64,000 nt of DNA from Ipomoea triloba (Eukaryota; Streptophyta; Magnoliopsida; Solanales; Convolvulaceae), in contig NC_044922.1 in assembly GCF_003576645.1 (NCBI RefSeq), positions 25,781,341 to 25,845,340 of the forward strand, written 5' to 3'. The translations under genes were made by a program, and so were the position numbers. The notes beneath the pieces are model-generated. The model was not told where the DNA came from, made no database searches, and saw only the letters and a list, made by a program, of their open reading frames with translations. Shown piece by piece: positions 36,216 to 47,762 of the stretch; position 1 is the stretch's first letter; every line of letters begins with the position of its first letter.

Positions 36216-39095
36216 ATGGGATTCGACAGAGAACTGGAGATGGGGGATTACCGAGGCGAGGGGGGTAAGGCGGCGGCCGATAAGGCAGATATCGATGCTT
36301 GGCTTCCGGTAGGCTCCGAACGTACTGGGACGTGGTGGTATTCCACCTTCCACAATGTCACCGCCATGGTCGGCGCCGGTGTTCTTAGCCTCCCTTACGC
36401 CATGTCCGAGATGGGATGGTATGTATCTATCTATCTATATATCATTATGTATATATATTTTTTTCCTTCCTTTCGTTTCTCTGATCTGATCGATCGGAAT
36501 TCATTGAAATTATTATTAGATTAGAGTTTAAATTTTCAATATATGCATGTATGTACGTGCTGGTTGGTGTTGGGACGGGGAATTGTTCGTCCTTGATGTC
36601 AGGATTCAAGTCCAGCGTTCGATGGTTGCGGGAATTTGTCAGGCGGAGGTCGGTAAAGACCAAGTCTAACACCCAGACGAAGGCAGATAACGCCCATGAC
36701 CCATTGATGGAGAAGGATAGACGGAGGGTGGTGGCCGGTAATAGCCAAGTCTAGCACCCGGCTAGAGCCCTGTTAGGCTAGGGTTAGGGTTAGGGGATTA
36801 TTGGGCCAATAAAAATTTAGTTTAGCGGGCTTAAAAGGCCTGATCCAGCAACTAATTGTTGGACAGAGGCCAGTAAAGACCAAAGATGGTAAAATACATA
36901 AAATATAAATTCAGCCCTTGCGAATTGGTAAGTGTTTGATCCTAATTCCTAACTAACATGAGATATATGTATAAACAGGGGTCCTGGAGTGGCAATGATG
37001 GTGCTATCATGGGCGATAACACTATACACGCTGTACCAGATGGTGGAGATGCACGAATGCGTGCCGGGGAGGAGATTCGACAGGTACTACGAGCTAGGTC
37101 AGTACGCGTTCGGGGAGAGGCTCGGCCTCTTCATCGTGGTGCCCCAACAGGCTCTCGTCGAGATCAGTCTCTGCATCATATACATGGTCACCGGCGGCTC
37201 CTCAATCCAGAAAGTCCACGAGCTCCTCTGCCACGGTTGCAAGCCCATCAAGCTCTCCTACTTCATCCTCATGTTCTCCAGCGTCCAATTCGTGGTCGCC
37301 TACCTGCCCAACTTAAGCTCGGTCGGCCTCGTCTCCCTAACCGCGGCCGTCATGTCCGTCTCCTACTCCACCATCGCCTGGGGGTCGGCCCTGCACAAGT
37401 GGATCGAGTCGTCCGTGGTGGACTACGGGCCGAGGGGCACGAAGAAGGTCGATAATGTGTTCATGTTCATGAGCGCGTTGGGGGACATGGCGTTTTCTTA
37501 TGCGGGTCATAACGTGGTCTTGGAGATCCAGGCCACCATCCCATCCACCCCGGAAAACCCTTCCAAGAAGGCCATGTGGAAAGGCGTGGTTATTGCTTAT
37601 ATAGTCGTGGCTATGTGCTATTGGCCCGTTGCCTTCATTGGCTACCTCGCCCTGGGTAACAAAGTCGATGACAACATCCTTCTCACCCTCGAAAAGCCCG
37701 TTTGGCTCATCGCTGCTGCTAACATTTTTGTGGTTATCCATGTTGTTGGAAGCTACCAGGTATACACAAACACAACAACTTCTCTTCAATCTTCAATTAC
37801 ATACTGATTATTGGGGTGAGCATTTCAGTTCGGGTCATTCCAGTATAATCGAATTGGTTCAAGTTTAGTTTATTATTAAAAATTGAGGGAATTTATGGTT
37901 GTTAGTTCAGTTAAAAATTGAATTGAATTGAAAAATTAATTGGTTTATATATAGTTATATATTTATTTATATCAAAAATGATTTTTTATATTCTGAAATT
38001 TATCCAAGTATATATACTAAATCCCCAATACCCTAAACCTTAATTTTTACAATTATTCTATATTCTATGTTATTTTCTTAATATTTCCCTGCGAGTGGCA
38101 GACTGTGCTGTTGGAGGTTGGAGGCTGGTGAAGAGGTTTGTTTGGATTTGGTTTGGACTTATTTAAGATTGAGAAATGTGTATTGTTTACTTTTGTTTAG
38201 ATTTTAGAATTTAAATTATTAGTGAAAATAAATGAAAGCGAAATTCAACGGGCGAAAATGTCCAAAATGTCCATTACTTTAATTCCTGCATAATATGTGT
38301 TACTAAAAGGCGATTATTCTGAATGCAGGTTTACGCCATGCTTATGTTTGATATGATTGAAACATATGCTGTCAAGACCTTGAAATTCAAGCCTACCATG
38401 ACTCTTCGAGTCACAACTAGGAGCCTATTTGTTGGTACGTGTGTACTTCTATAACTATATTGTACTTCTATAACTATATATACATATATTCTCAAATTTT
38501 ATAATTTTTTTTTAGTACCATTGACTTTGTTATTATAATATAAAGGTCTATAGTAGTATTTTTCTTATATATACACACAAATATTATATTAGGGAGAAGT
38601 AATTTGTTTCTCACCCTTTTGTTTTACCTGAATGGCAGCGTTCACACTCTTTGTGGGCATATCAGTGCCTTTCTTTGGCGGTCTACTCGGATTTTTTGGT
38701 GGCTTTGCTTTCGCTCCAACCACATACTTTGTAAGCCAAATTTTATTTGAAATAAGCAAAACGAAAACCTTATGACTTCCACAGTGCCATATATTTAATT
38801 TTTAATTTTTATTGTTTGCAGATTCCTTGCATCATGTGGCTTATTATTAAGAAACCTAAAAGATTTGGAGTTTCTTGGTTCCTAAATTGGGTATGTTATT
38901 CTCTATATTTTTTTTAGGTGTCGTGAATTCGTATTTTTAATGAAATTAATATGAACTAATAGTTGTGACTTTTTTTTTTTTGTGTGGCATTTTCAGTTAT
39001 TCATCTTCATTGGTGTTTCATTGACGATTTTCGCTCCAATTGGTGGATTGTACAGTATCGTTAAATCTGCCAAGACTTATCACTTCTACCAATGA
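36216..39095 (+). CDS. LHT1-like: LHT-type amino-acid transporter (lysine/histidine transporter)
   Basis: Six exons, 36216-36418, 36979-37759, 38329-38434, 38639-38730, 38822-38890 and 38997-39095, all GT-AG, give 449 residues; Arabidopsis LHT proteins are about 440-446. It belongs to the AAAP/ATF amino-acid permease family (Aa_trans), H+-coupled uptake of amino acids at the plasma membrane. Visible family text includes [20 protein letters not shown] (about residues 46-65), the exon junction [17 protein letters not shown] and [20 protein letters not shown]. About ten hydrophobic segments follow the acidic cytosolic N-terminus. The start is the first Met in frame (AAAG ATG G). Intron 1 (560 bp) contains a GC-richer repeat-derived block. 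A TATA-like TATTTAAG lies near 36078. No defects are seen; substrate range within LHTs is not resolved. Confidence 0.94.
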
Positions 39096-42000
39096 TGTGA
39101 TGATATATCTCCAACTCCTCAAACTATTTTATAGCCCGGTTACTTCGGAAAGATCACAACGGCAAACATACAGATCAGAGGGTGTTTATAGTCCTCTATA
39201 ACATTACTAAAATTGTCTTGGTGGCTTTATATTTTCCCGGGACTTAGTAAGGAAATAAATTTTATATATGATGCAGCGGACCCCACTGTTCCTATTTGAG
39301 AACGAGATAGGTGGAAGGCTATGTTAGTCATTATATTTTTCATTCTCCTTTATACTATCTAATATATATATCTTGTGTGTTTTCTGTATGAGTGTATGAC
39401 CTTTCCCATGTGATGGTAATAAAATAATAAATACTCATTCTCAATATTTGTGTTTAACGTGCAAATTATTGTTATATTAACATAATTTACATACTAAATG
39501 TTCACAATTTAAACATTCAGTATGTAAATTATGAACATTTAGTTATGAATATTCAGTATATAAATTGTGTATTTTGGGCTTGAATTTACTGTGTAAGGTG
39601 AACCTTAGTCCACAGAATAATTTATTGTAATTTATATCTGATAATTACAATTTTAATCATTATTATTGTAATGTTTTTGTTTATGTCAATAGATGCAATA
39701 ATTGGTAAATATGGTAAATGATAACAAAATAATGTGTTCAGAATAATTAAGTACATAAAGATAAATTAATTTTTTAAAAAAAATAAATTTATGAACGAAA
39801 ATACATTGACGGTTCAAATCCATTCCGACCCTATGGGGATTGGCATTTGTTTCATTGTTTGTTCCTTAGACCCGGCCGCCCCTATTGAAAATAAATATCA
39901 ATAATAAATTGTGTCCGAGAGTCAAGAGTGTACGAACGGTGAGTCACTTAGTCAGCTCAGCCGTCTCTTTGGACTATCAATATCAATAAGCAAGCGAACA
40001 AATTGACTTTCATAGAGAGTCGCAGTGCCAAAGTCCACCAAGAATTTAATTTAAGAATGTAAACAATTTAAGCACTAGAGCAGTGTGTAGGGGTGGTAAT
40101 GTGTCCGGGTAGGTTTGAGAGAGCTACATCTATCATCTGATATACTTTATATTTTTTTCGTCCAATTTTACTTTCAACCTATATTGGGTGAAATTCACTC
40201 TCATTCCATCGGATGCATGTGTCTACTATGGGTATCCACCCCTTATTATCTCATTTAGAAAAATTAAAATAATATTTATATTACTTACGCATAATGAAAT
40301 AATAAAACAACTAAATTGTTAATTCTTTTTAAAATAAACTTATTAATTTAGAACTAACAATAGTAAAAGGTTCTATAAACTTTTATAATTTTTTTTTGGT
40401 GAATATAAACTTTTATAATTAACTACATACTAGTACTTATTTTACTATATACTATACATGGTGGGTCGGGTGGGGTTCTAACTTCTAAGAGAATTTTATA
40501 CATAAAACCCGAATCCAAACCGACCCACTGCAAATTTAAATTTTTAAGAGCCACCCCCAACCCACCACCCACAATCACCCAAAAACACCCAATCCATATG
40601 GGTGGATTCAGGTGGATATCCATGAGCGAATTAAAATTCCATCCCTATTGGTGTTTTAAACATGAGAATTAAAATTGTAACTGAAATCAAATACCTAGTA
40701 ATTACAATGAGTTTAGTAGAAAATTTTTCTTATTTGATAATAAATAAAAATTGCAATCAAAATAAATATATAAATAAAAATATATAATACACACACATAT
40801 GTGTTAAAGTTGCATATTTCTTTTGGGTGTAACCCAGGGTTTCCACCGTCGGACACAGTGATTAACCCCTCGCTGGATTGTACACACCTCTATTGGGTGA
40901 GACAGCTGGCCTGGAGATTTAAGGCTGCTTCATACCCAAATCAATTTTGCATATTGAATACATAGATAACAATGTTGTTTTCCTCATTTTTTTAAAATTA
41001 TATTGTTTAAAAGTAGTGGATGTGAGTGGTAACGGTTTTTATGATTAATAAGGATTTGAATCTAATAATAGGGTTGCAAAAGTAAGCTAGCAAACAAATA
41101 TGATAAATTGATAATGAGTATCAAATTTCATACAAAATTACAAAGTCCTCAACCAAATGTCACCTAAGTTTTTACAACTCTTTCTATACAAATTTATTCA
41201 TTGTATTACACACGCACAAAAAGAACACTTAAGAAAAAGGGTAACCCTAACCAAGATGAATAATGATACAAACTTGTAACCACAAAGTTACAAGTTTAAA
41301 CCCTAGCCTTCTTGGTTTGAATATGTCAGTTGTTGTTGATAACTTAGACTGGTTTGTCTCTTTGCGGATTATTTTTATTATTATTATTTATTAATAACGG
41401 TGAAATAATAGGAAGCATAAGAATGCTACACCCTCCGCGTATCAGCCATAATGACGCACTAACATCCCGTGACGACGGGGCGTCAAAATAATATGCTTAT
41501 TTATTAGCTTCATACTGTAATTATTTCAAAACCGCCTCCATAGAGAGCACATATTTTTTAAATTTTGAAAAACAAAATACATTTAGTACTTTGATTATTT
41601 AATAACTCAAATATCCAAAGTTTAAAAAAAAATGAAGTAATTACCAATTTAATTTAACTTATTATATTGCTCAGCATGCCAACTTCCTTGATTGGAATGA
41701 TACTTAAACCTGAGACCTTCCATTTAAAATGCTAACAGTGATACCATCAAATCACAATGTCTATGAAATTATTTTTGCGTCCCCAAATGTCTACGAAGTG
41801 AATTTTTTTTTTGTCTACGAAGTGACTTGTTTAATCAAACTCTAGTAGAATTTATGGACAAGAAATGCCACTTTAAAGATAATTAAGAGACAAAAAATAG
41901 CAACATATATAATTGTGAGACGCAAAAAAATAGTATTTGCTATAATTTATAGATAAAAGTGTAATTTTTATAAATATAAAGTTTGGACGACTCATTACTC

Positions 42001-42360
42001 ATACATAGTTTTAGCATGATTAGTTTCGTACACTCTTAAAATTCTAAAAACATAGTTCTGTTAGTCAATAGTCATCACTTCCACATGACTCTTTAATGGT
42101 AGTATTCATTTGAGAAGAAAGCGTAGACAATTGCATTCGATATTTTCCACTGCAACACACAAGGCAAAGTGCTTCGTCTTCAAGGTTCTCATGCCTCAAC
42201 TTAAAAGGATATGTGAAAAGTCATAGTTTTTACGCGTAAGAATATTCTAACACATATGTTATTTGAGGTTTTATTCAATGAGATATTATCAATTTCACCT
42301 AAAATAACATTGGCACTAAATTCTTATAATAATGTTTAAATTCATCTCCTGACATGACAA
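39096..42360. other. Intergenic downstream of the LHT gene; no gene seen
   Basis: 39481-39533 is a compact hairpin (CATAATTTACATACTAAATG paired with its inverted copy, one mismatch, 9-nt loop), about 390 bp after the LHT stop. 40088-40646 has a GGGGTGGTAATG start and CATCCCTA end and may be a degenerate TIR element. The remainder is AT-rich, with no recognisable coding or RNA gene. Confidence 0.55.
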
Positions 42361-42369
42361 TAAAACTAT

Positions 42370-42825
42370 GGGTCACACTTGTGTGAGACCGTCTCACGGA
42401 TCCTTGTTCGTGAGACGGGTCGGATCGGATCAAAGCGCCATGCAAATGTCATACTTATATGTGCAAATGTCATACTTATATGCTCAAATATAACACTAAT
42501 CAAAAATACAATTTTTGTTACTTATAAGAGAAAAAATAATACATTTTTCATAATAAGTAATGTTGACAAGTGCCCCTTACTTATAAGGGCAAATATAATA
42601 CTTTTGAGGAAAAATGTAATACTTTTAAATCGAAATGTAAAAGTATTGTATTTTTCCTTAAAAGTATTACATTTACCCTCATAAGTAACAAAAATTTTAT
42701 TCCTGATTAGTATTACATTTGAGCATATAAGTATGACATTTATGCATATAAGTGTTACATTTGTATCTTGACCCGATCCGACTCGACCCGTCTCATGGTG
42801 AGACGGTCTCACACAAGTTTTTGCC
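42370..42825. mobile_element. Mutator-like MITE, 456 bp, 9-bp target duplication
   Basis: TAAAACTAT lies at both 42361-42369 and 42826-42834. The inverted termini share ACTTGTGTGAGACCGTCTCA, and the arms run about 200 bp each (TGTCATACTTATATGC, TACTAATCA..). The element is therefore almost entirely foldback, and its transcript would form a long hairpin. A lone terminal fragment of the same sequence is at about 5078-5100 (ACTTGTGTGAGACCGTCTCACGG). Confidence 0.88.
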
Positions 42826-42834
42826 TAAAACTAT

Positions 42835-43590
42835 TTATATTAGTTCTCACAAATCAGCCAACTTTAGCCGGAGTTAAAAATGAATATTTTTTTTAATAAT
42901 CAAATGTCAACGAATTTAAATCAAATAGTGTCACACCATGAAGTAAGTATTAGGAGCTGAGGGAAAATGAATGTGTGTGTATGTGTGTCAAGTCTTTGGA
43001 AAATGAATGTTTTAATCCATCCATTTTACAGTTAGCGTAGCTTGATGAGTTTTATTTTCTTAAGTTCATTTCTAGGCGTAAAGTGCATGTCAAGGACGAA
43101 AATTGCAACATCATATCCGTAATAATTTAGGGAAAAAAGGAGAGCATTGTCTAACTTAGGGACAAAAATTATTTTACCATGGGTTCCTCAAATTTGACTG
43201 CATCTAAACGGAGTGGTAATGTCAAGGATAAAAATCGCAACATCAGCTAGGGACAAAAAGTGAGCACAATCAACAAGTAGGCATGAATATTACAATTACT
43301 TTCTAAGGCATGAATATTACAATTACTTCCTAACTTAAGGACGAAAAAAAAAAAGAGCAAATTCTAATTTTTATTTTTTTATTTTTACTATTGAATTCAT
43401 ATCTGAAATTATATGTTTTGTATAGAATTAGGCAAATTCTCCTATCAATATGTAGGACGGGTTGGGTCAAAAAATTTAAATCTTATGGTATATGGGTGTA
43501 ATAATATTATTTCCGGCAAACTGTTTATAACAGTTTTGTTATAAAATATTACATTTATGTTATAAAGTATTATATATAAAGTTTAAAGTA

Positions 43591-43641
<51 letters not shown>

Positions 43642-45421
43642 TCTACTATGTAATGACATTTTATTTCCTGCATATTATCTATTATAATTTTCCTATAAAA
43701 TATTACATTTTTTTTGAAAATATAAAATATTACATTTATGCTCTAAAATATTATATATAAGAGTTAAAAGTATTAATTATATCTGTAATTTTTATTAGAT
43801 CCAACAATTGAAACAAGTGAGATGATATCACATCATAACAACTAGATAGTGATTCCACGGAAATTCTAACAGATTTTTGTTTATTTTTTCCTTGTATCTG
43901 ATTTGGTTATACTCAATGATTAAATTGATAAATTTTTAATGAAAGGACGTAATAAGGTAAAAGTTAACAGCGGAGGACCAGTTGATATTAACTGTTAAAT
44001 GAAAATAGAAGACAGTGATAAATAGTAAATATATAGATAATTAGTAAATAGATATGTAGTACTCAAAAAAAAAAAGTAAATAGATATGTAAATAGGTAAG
44101 AGTAATGATTGGTAGGTAAGTGGTGGCAAGACTAGATAGATATGTATTTCTATTTGAAGAGCAAAAAAAATGAAAAATTGTGTTCTAGTTTTCAAAAATA
44201 AAAAATGATTTGTAAGTAAATATGTTTTTTAAATCCCAACTAACATGTAGTGTGATAGTATTCTGGTTACCATTTTAAATGGGTGATCATATCAAATCTC
44301 AGTATAGAACAAATTAAATACTATATTGTAAAGAATTATGACTATTTCAAAAGAATATATTTTTAAAAGAAAAAGAAAACGATTAGTAGACGGGCAATAT
44401 TTTCCTCATTGCCCCCTCACTTCAGATGTTGGCATCTACTTATAGTAGAGAAAATGTCATCCATGCCTTACATTTGAAATTTACATTCAAATATACTTTA
44501 ATCCTTTAATTAGTGAAATTATTCACCATTTTGAATATTCTAATTATACGATTGACTAAGTTATTCTATATATTATAAATATAAATATATATAATCATAG
44601 GCCCAATATATGGGTCATTCAAATTATATAATTGACAAGCCCATGAATTTCTAACAAATTAATTGGCCCAATTATATCAGTGCTTATACCATGGACCAGG
44701 GTTCACCTAGTCCTAAACAACATTGAATTTTGTATCTTTTAATATTTGAATTGTAAACTTTCAAAATGTAAATTGTGTTTCTAAGTCAAAATACATAACA
44801 ACTGTACTAGACTTTAAAAAGATTAAATTGTGTATTTTTAGTATTAGATTGACTACAGTCTTTGAAAGGTGGTGGACTGGCCCGTATAGTACCCGCTCCA
44901 CGATGGGGTGGGTTAGAACCACAACAAAGATGACTCACGAAATAGCGGGCCTAACGAGTCGGACCGCATGCGGACTACGAGCCAACCCTCTGGCCAAACC
45001 CTATTAAAAAAATACTAATAATAATAAATATAATATATATATGTATGTATGTATGTATATAAATATATACACACATATATATACACACATATATATATAC
45101 ACATAACATTTTAAAAATGTAATTTTTTTACTTATTTTTTTGAACTTTGAATTAAAAAAAAAAAAAAAAAAAAAAACCTCAAGGATTAAAATATTAAATA
45201 GCCTTTTAAAAAGGATTCAGGCTAAATCAGGCCAATTGTAGACTTAGGCTTGAGCCTAACAAAAAACCTACATATAGACATAGGCCTAGGTCTAGACCTT
45301 AGATTTTTGTAACATGCTCAGACCTAACTTTCTAAAGCTCGGCTCGGCCTATTTCCCTCCTTACAATATGCCGAATAAAATCCCTACTTAATTTTTACCA
45401 ATCCTTATACCAGGACCAATG
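42835..45421. other. Intergenic; no gene seen
   Basis: AT-rich, with an (AT)n run at 43592-43637, (TATG)n near 45040-45058 and a poly-A run near 45155-45176. 43075-43330 holds short direct repeats (GACAAAAATT, CATGAATATTACAATTACTT twice). 44880-45010 and 45180-45360 are GC-richer transposon-like fragments that could not be assigned. Confidence 0.55.
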
Positions 45422-45429
45422 TTCATACT

Positions 45430-46337
45430 CAGGGGCGGAGCTAGAAAACTCCAGTTGGGGGGGGCCAATATGCTAGAGAAAATTTGCCGTGTTAGTAGAC
45501 ATTATAATTAACCGTACTATATTATTATATATACTATACATTATTGTAATTATTATTGATAATGATTTCTAATTATACTCTGTATATATGAAATATATAA
45601 TTATATGAGTAGATTGACACGCGTGTCGATCATTACTTTAGATTTTTTTCATATAACACAAAATATCATAATAATAATAACAACAACAACAATAAGAACA
45701 ACATTTATTTAAATATACATTGTCAATTTTTATCAAATAAAAAATTTTGTCAATTATTTTGTCACCAAATTTTTTCATAATTAATTGATATTCATTTTAC
45801 TAGTTAACAATTTTTCAAAATTTGAGAGATAAAGACAAAAATCAATATCACAAATTAAACAATCAATATTAATTTTTGACAATTTCAATACTAATTATTT
45901 AAACAATCAAATGTACATCTTCAAATGTAAATAAATAATTAAAACACACAATAAATCATTAATTAATTAATCAACATAACTAATAAAACTAAAGCATATA
46001 TCTCAAATTTAGAGATTTTTTAAAATAAAATGGATATTTGATGCCCTCCATTATTAAATCTTGATAAAAGAAATAAGATAAAAAGAAAATGGTAACTTTA
46101 ATTATTTGGTTTATTTCTTTCTATTTAATGAATTTAAACTTTAATTTAATATATATTTTGAGTTCACTTAATATAGACATAATAGATTATTTAAAAAAAA
46201 AATTAGAGGGGGGCCAAAAGTGTATTTATCCCTACTATATCAATATATACATACATAATTATTAAAATATTTTAAGGTGGGGTAAGGGGTGAGGTGGGGG
46301 TTGGGGGGGGGGGCAGGGCCCCCCTACCCCATAAGGN

Positions 46338-46379
<42 letters not shown>

Positions 46380-46413
46380 GGCCCCCCTACCCCATAAGGT
46401 GCCTCCGCCCCTG
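45430..46413. mobile_element. Non-autonomous hAT element, 984 bp
   Basis: TTCATACT lies at 45422-45429 and 46414-46421, an 8-bp target duplication. The inverted termini are CAGGGGCGGAGCTAG and (reverse complement of the right end) CAGGGGCGGAGGCACC. No transposase frame is seen. Near the right end is a G homopolymer with one N (46337) flanked by two copies of GCAGGGCCCCCCTACCCCAT, so the sequence there is unreliable. Confidence 0.88.
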
Positions 46414-46648
46414 TTCATACTGCACTGTGGACTCTGGTGTATGTGAATGTTTCTTATATTGTGAGTTTGTGTATCTTGTGTTATGAAATTTTGTACTTTA
46501 AGAGTTTGAATTCTGTACCTAAAACAAATTAGTAATTTTGTCTTATGAATTTTTGTGTCTTGTGTTGTAAAATTCTGTTCCTATAAACACAAATTATGTA
46601 TCTAAATCAGATTTGAAATATAAGTAAATATATAATTATGTGTATTAT

Positions 46649-46864
46649 GGGTGTGTTTGGTTAATAGCGTTTCGCCAAATTTTGGCGGTTTTGACAAATT
46701 TTAGCGGTTTGACCATGGTCAGCTAAAAGAATTGAACCGTGCGCCAGTTAGCCAAGCCATAATAATGTTATGTTTAATTTGGGAAAAGTGGCAAACTAAA
46801 GGGGAGCCAAACTGGCTCCCCTTATGTTCTATTTTTTTTTTTTAGTTTTTTATTTCTTTATTAA

Positions 46865-46900
<36 letters not shown>

Positions 46901-47126
46901 TATCCTAAAAAAATCATTATAATTATTATTATTATGAAAAATATGTATACCCTTTTGGTCATTTTACATGTTAACCGCTAATTTAAACCGCTAATTTTAC
47001 CAAACATCTTTTTACAAACCGCTAATACAATCGGCTGGTCAAACCCGCTAATACAATCCGCTATTTGATAACCGCTAACACCATCCGCTACCGCTAACCG
47101 CTAACCGCTGATAACCAAACAAGCCC
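46649..47126. mobile_element. MITE with GGG..TGTTTGGTTA termini, 478 bp
   Basis: The left end GGGTGTGTTTGGTTAATAGC and the right end (reverse complement GGGCTTGTTTGGTTATCAGC) are inverted. Both sides are flanked by TAT. The arms contain mirrored (ACCGCTAA) repeats and an (ATT)n run sits in the middle. TAT is not the TTA/TAA expected of PIF/Harbinger, so superfamily is left open. Confidence 0.65.
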
Positions 47127-47762
47127 TATGTGTATGTATCTTGTGTTGTAATTTTGTATCTTGTATTATACAATTTTATACCTTACGAGTATGAATTTTG
47201 TAATGACACATGACGAATGGTATAAATTGCCAGTTTTTACAACTATACACTAATTTTTAGACTAAAATTCACTTTAAGAGTAAACCCTTAGTACATTTGA
47301 AAAAATCAACCTCAAGGACACAAAATAAAAATATCAATATAATCAAAGAATTAAAATAAAATTAATTCACACAAGTTTGGATTTTTATTTTTAGGGGTTC
47401 TTTTCAGGCTTTATGGCTCAAGTGAAGGAGAAGAACTGTAAGAGGAGGAAGAAAGAAAATTATTTCTGCAAATGCTAAAAACAGCCTTACTTCTTTTTTT
47501 TTCTCTTCATTTTCCATCTTCTCTCTTCACTCTTTTTCCTATTTGGCACTAAAAAAACCAACTCAAAAATTAGACTCTTAGAGATGCTCATCAACCATGT
47601 GGGGGCAATGAATTAGGATTCAAGTCCTGAACATCTTATAGACTAATGCAACTATTCACTAAAATGGTTTAAAGCAACCTATAGTGAGTTGTGAGTATTG
47701 TACATGTAATTCAACTCAAATAAATAAAAATATTAATCAACTCTCCTTCATCATCTGCTCTG
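47127..47762. other. Intergenic / 3' flank of the S-acyltransferase gene
   Basis: 47127-47240 continues a 'TTGTATCTTGTATTA' repeat also present at 46450-46600. The rest is AT-rich. The 3' UTR of the minus-strand gene should lie in about 47500-47762; no polyadenylation site can be fixed. Confidence 0.4.

Noticed and set aside
36770..36796. Telomere-like GGTTAGGGTTAGGG in LHT intron 1
   Set aside because: Only two to three units, and TTAGGG rather than the usual plant TTTAGGG; too short to mean an interstitial telomere.
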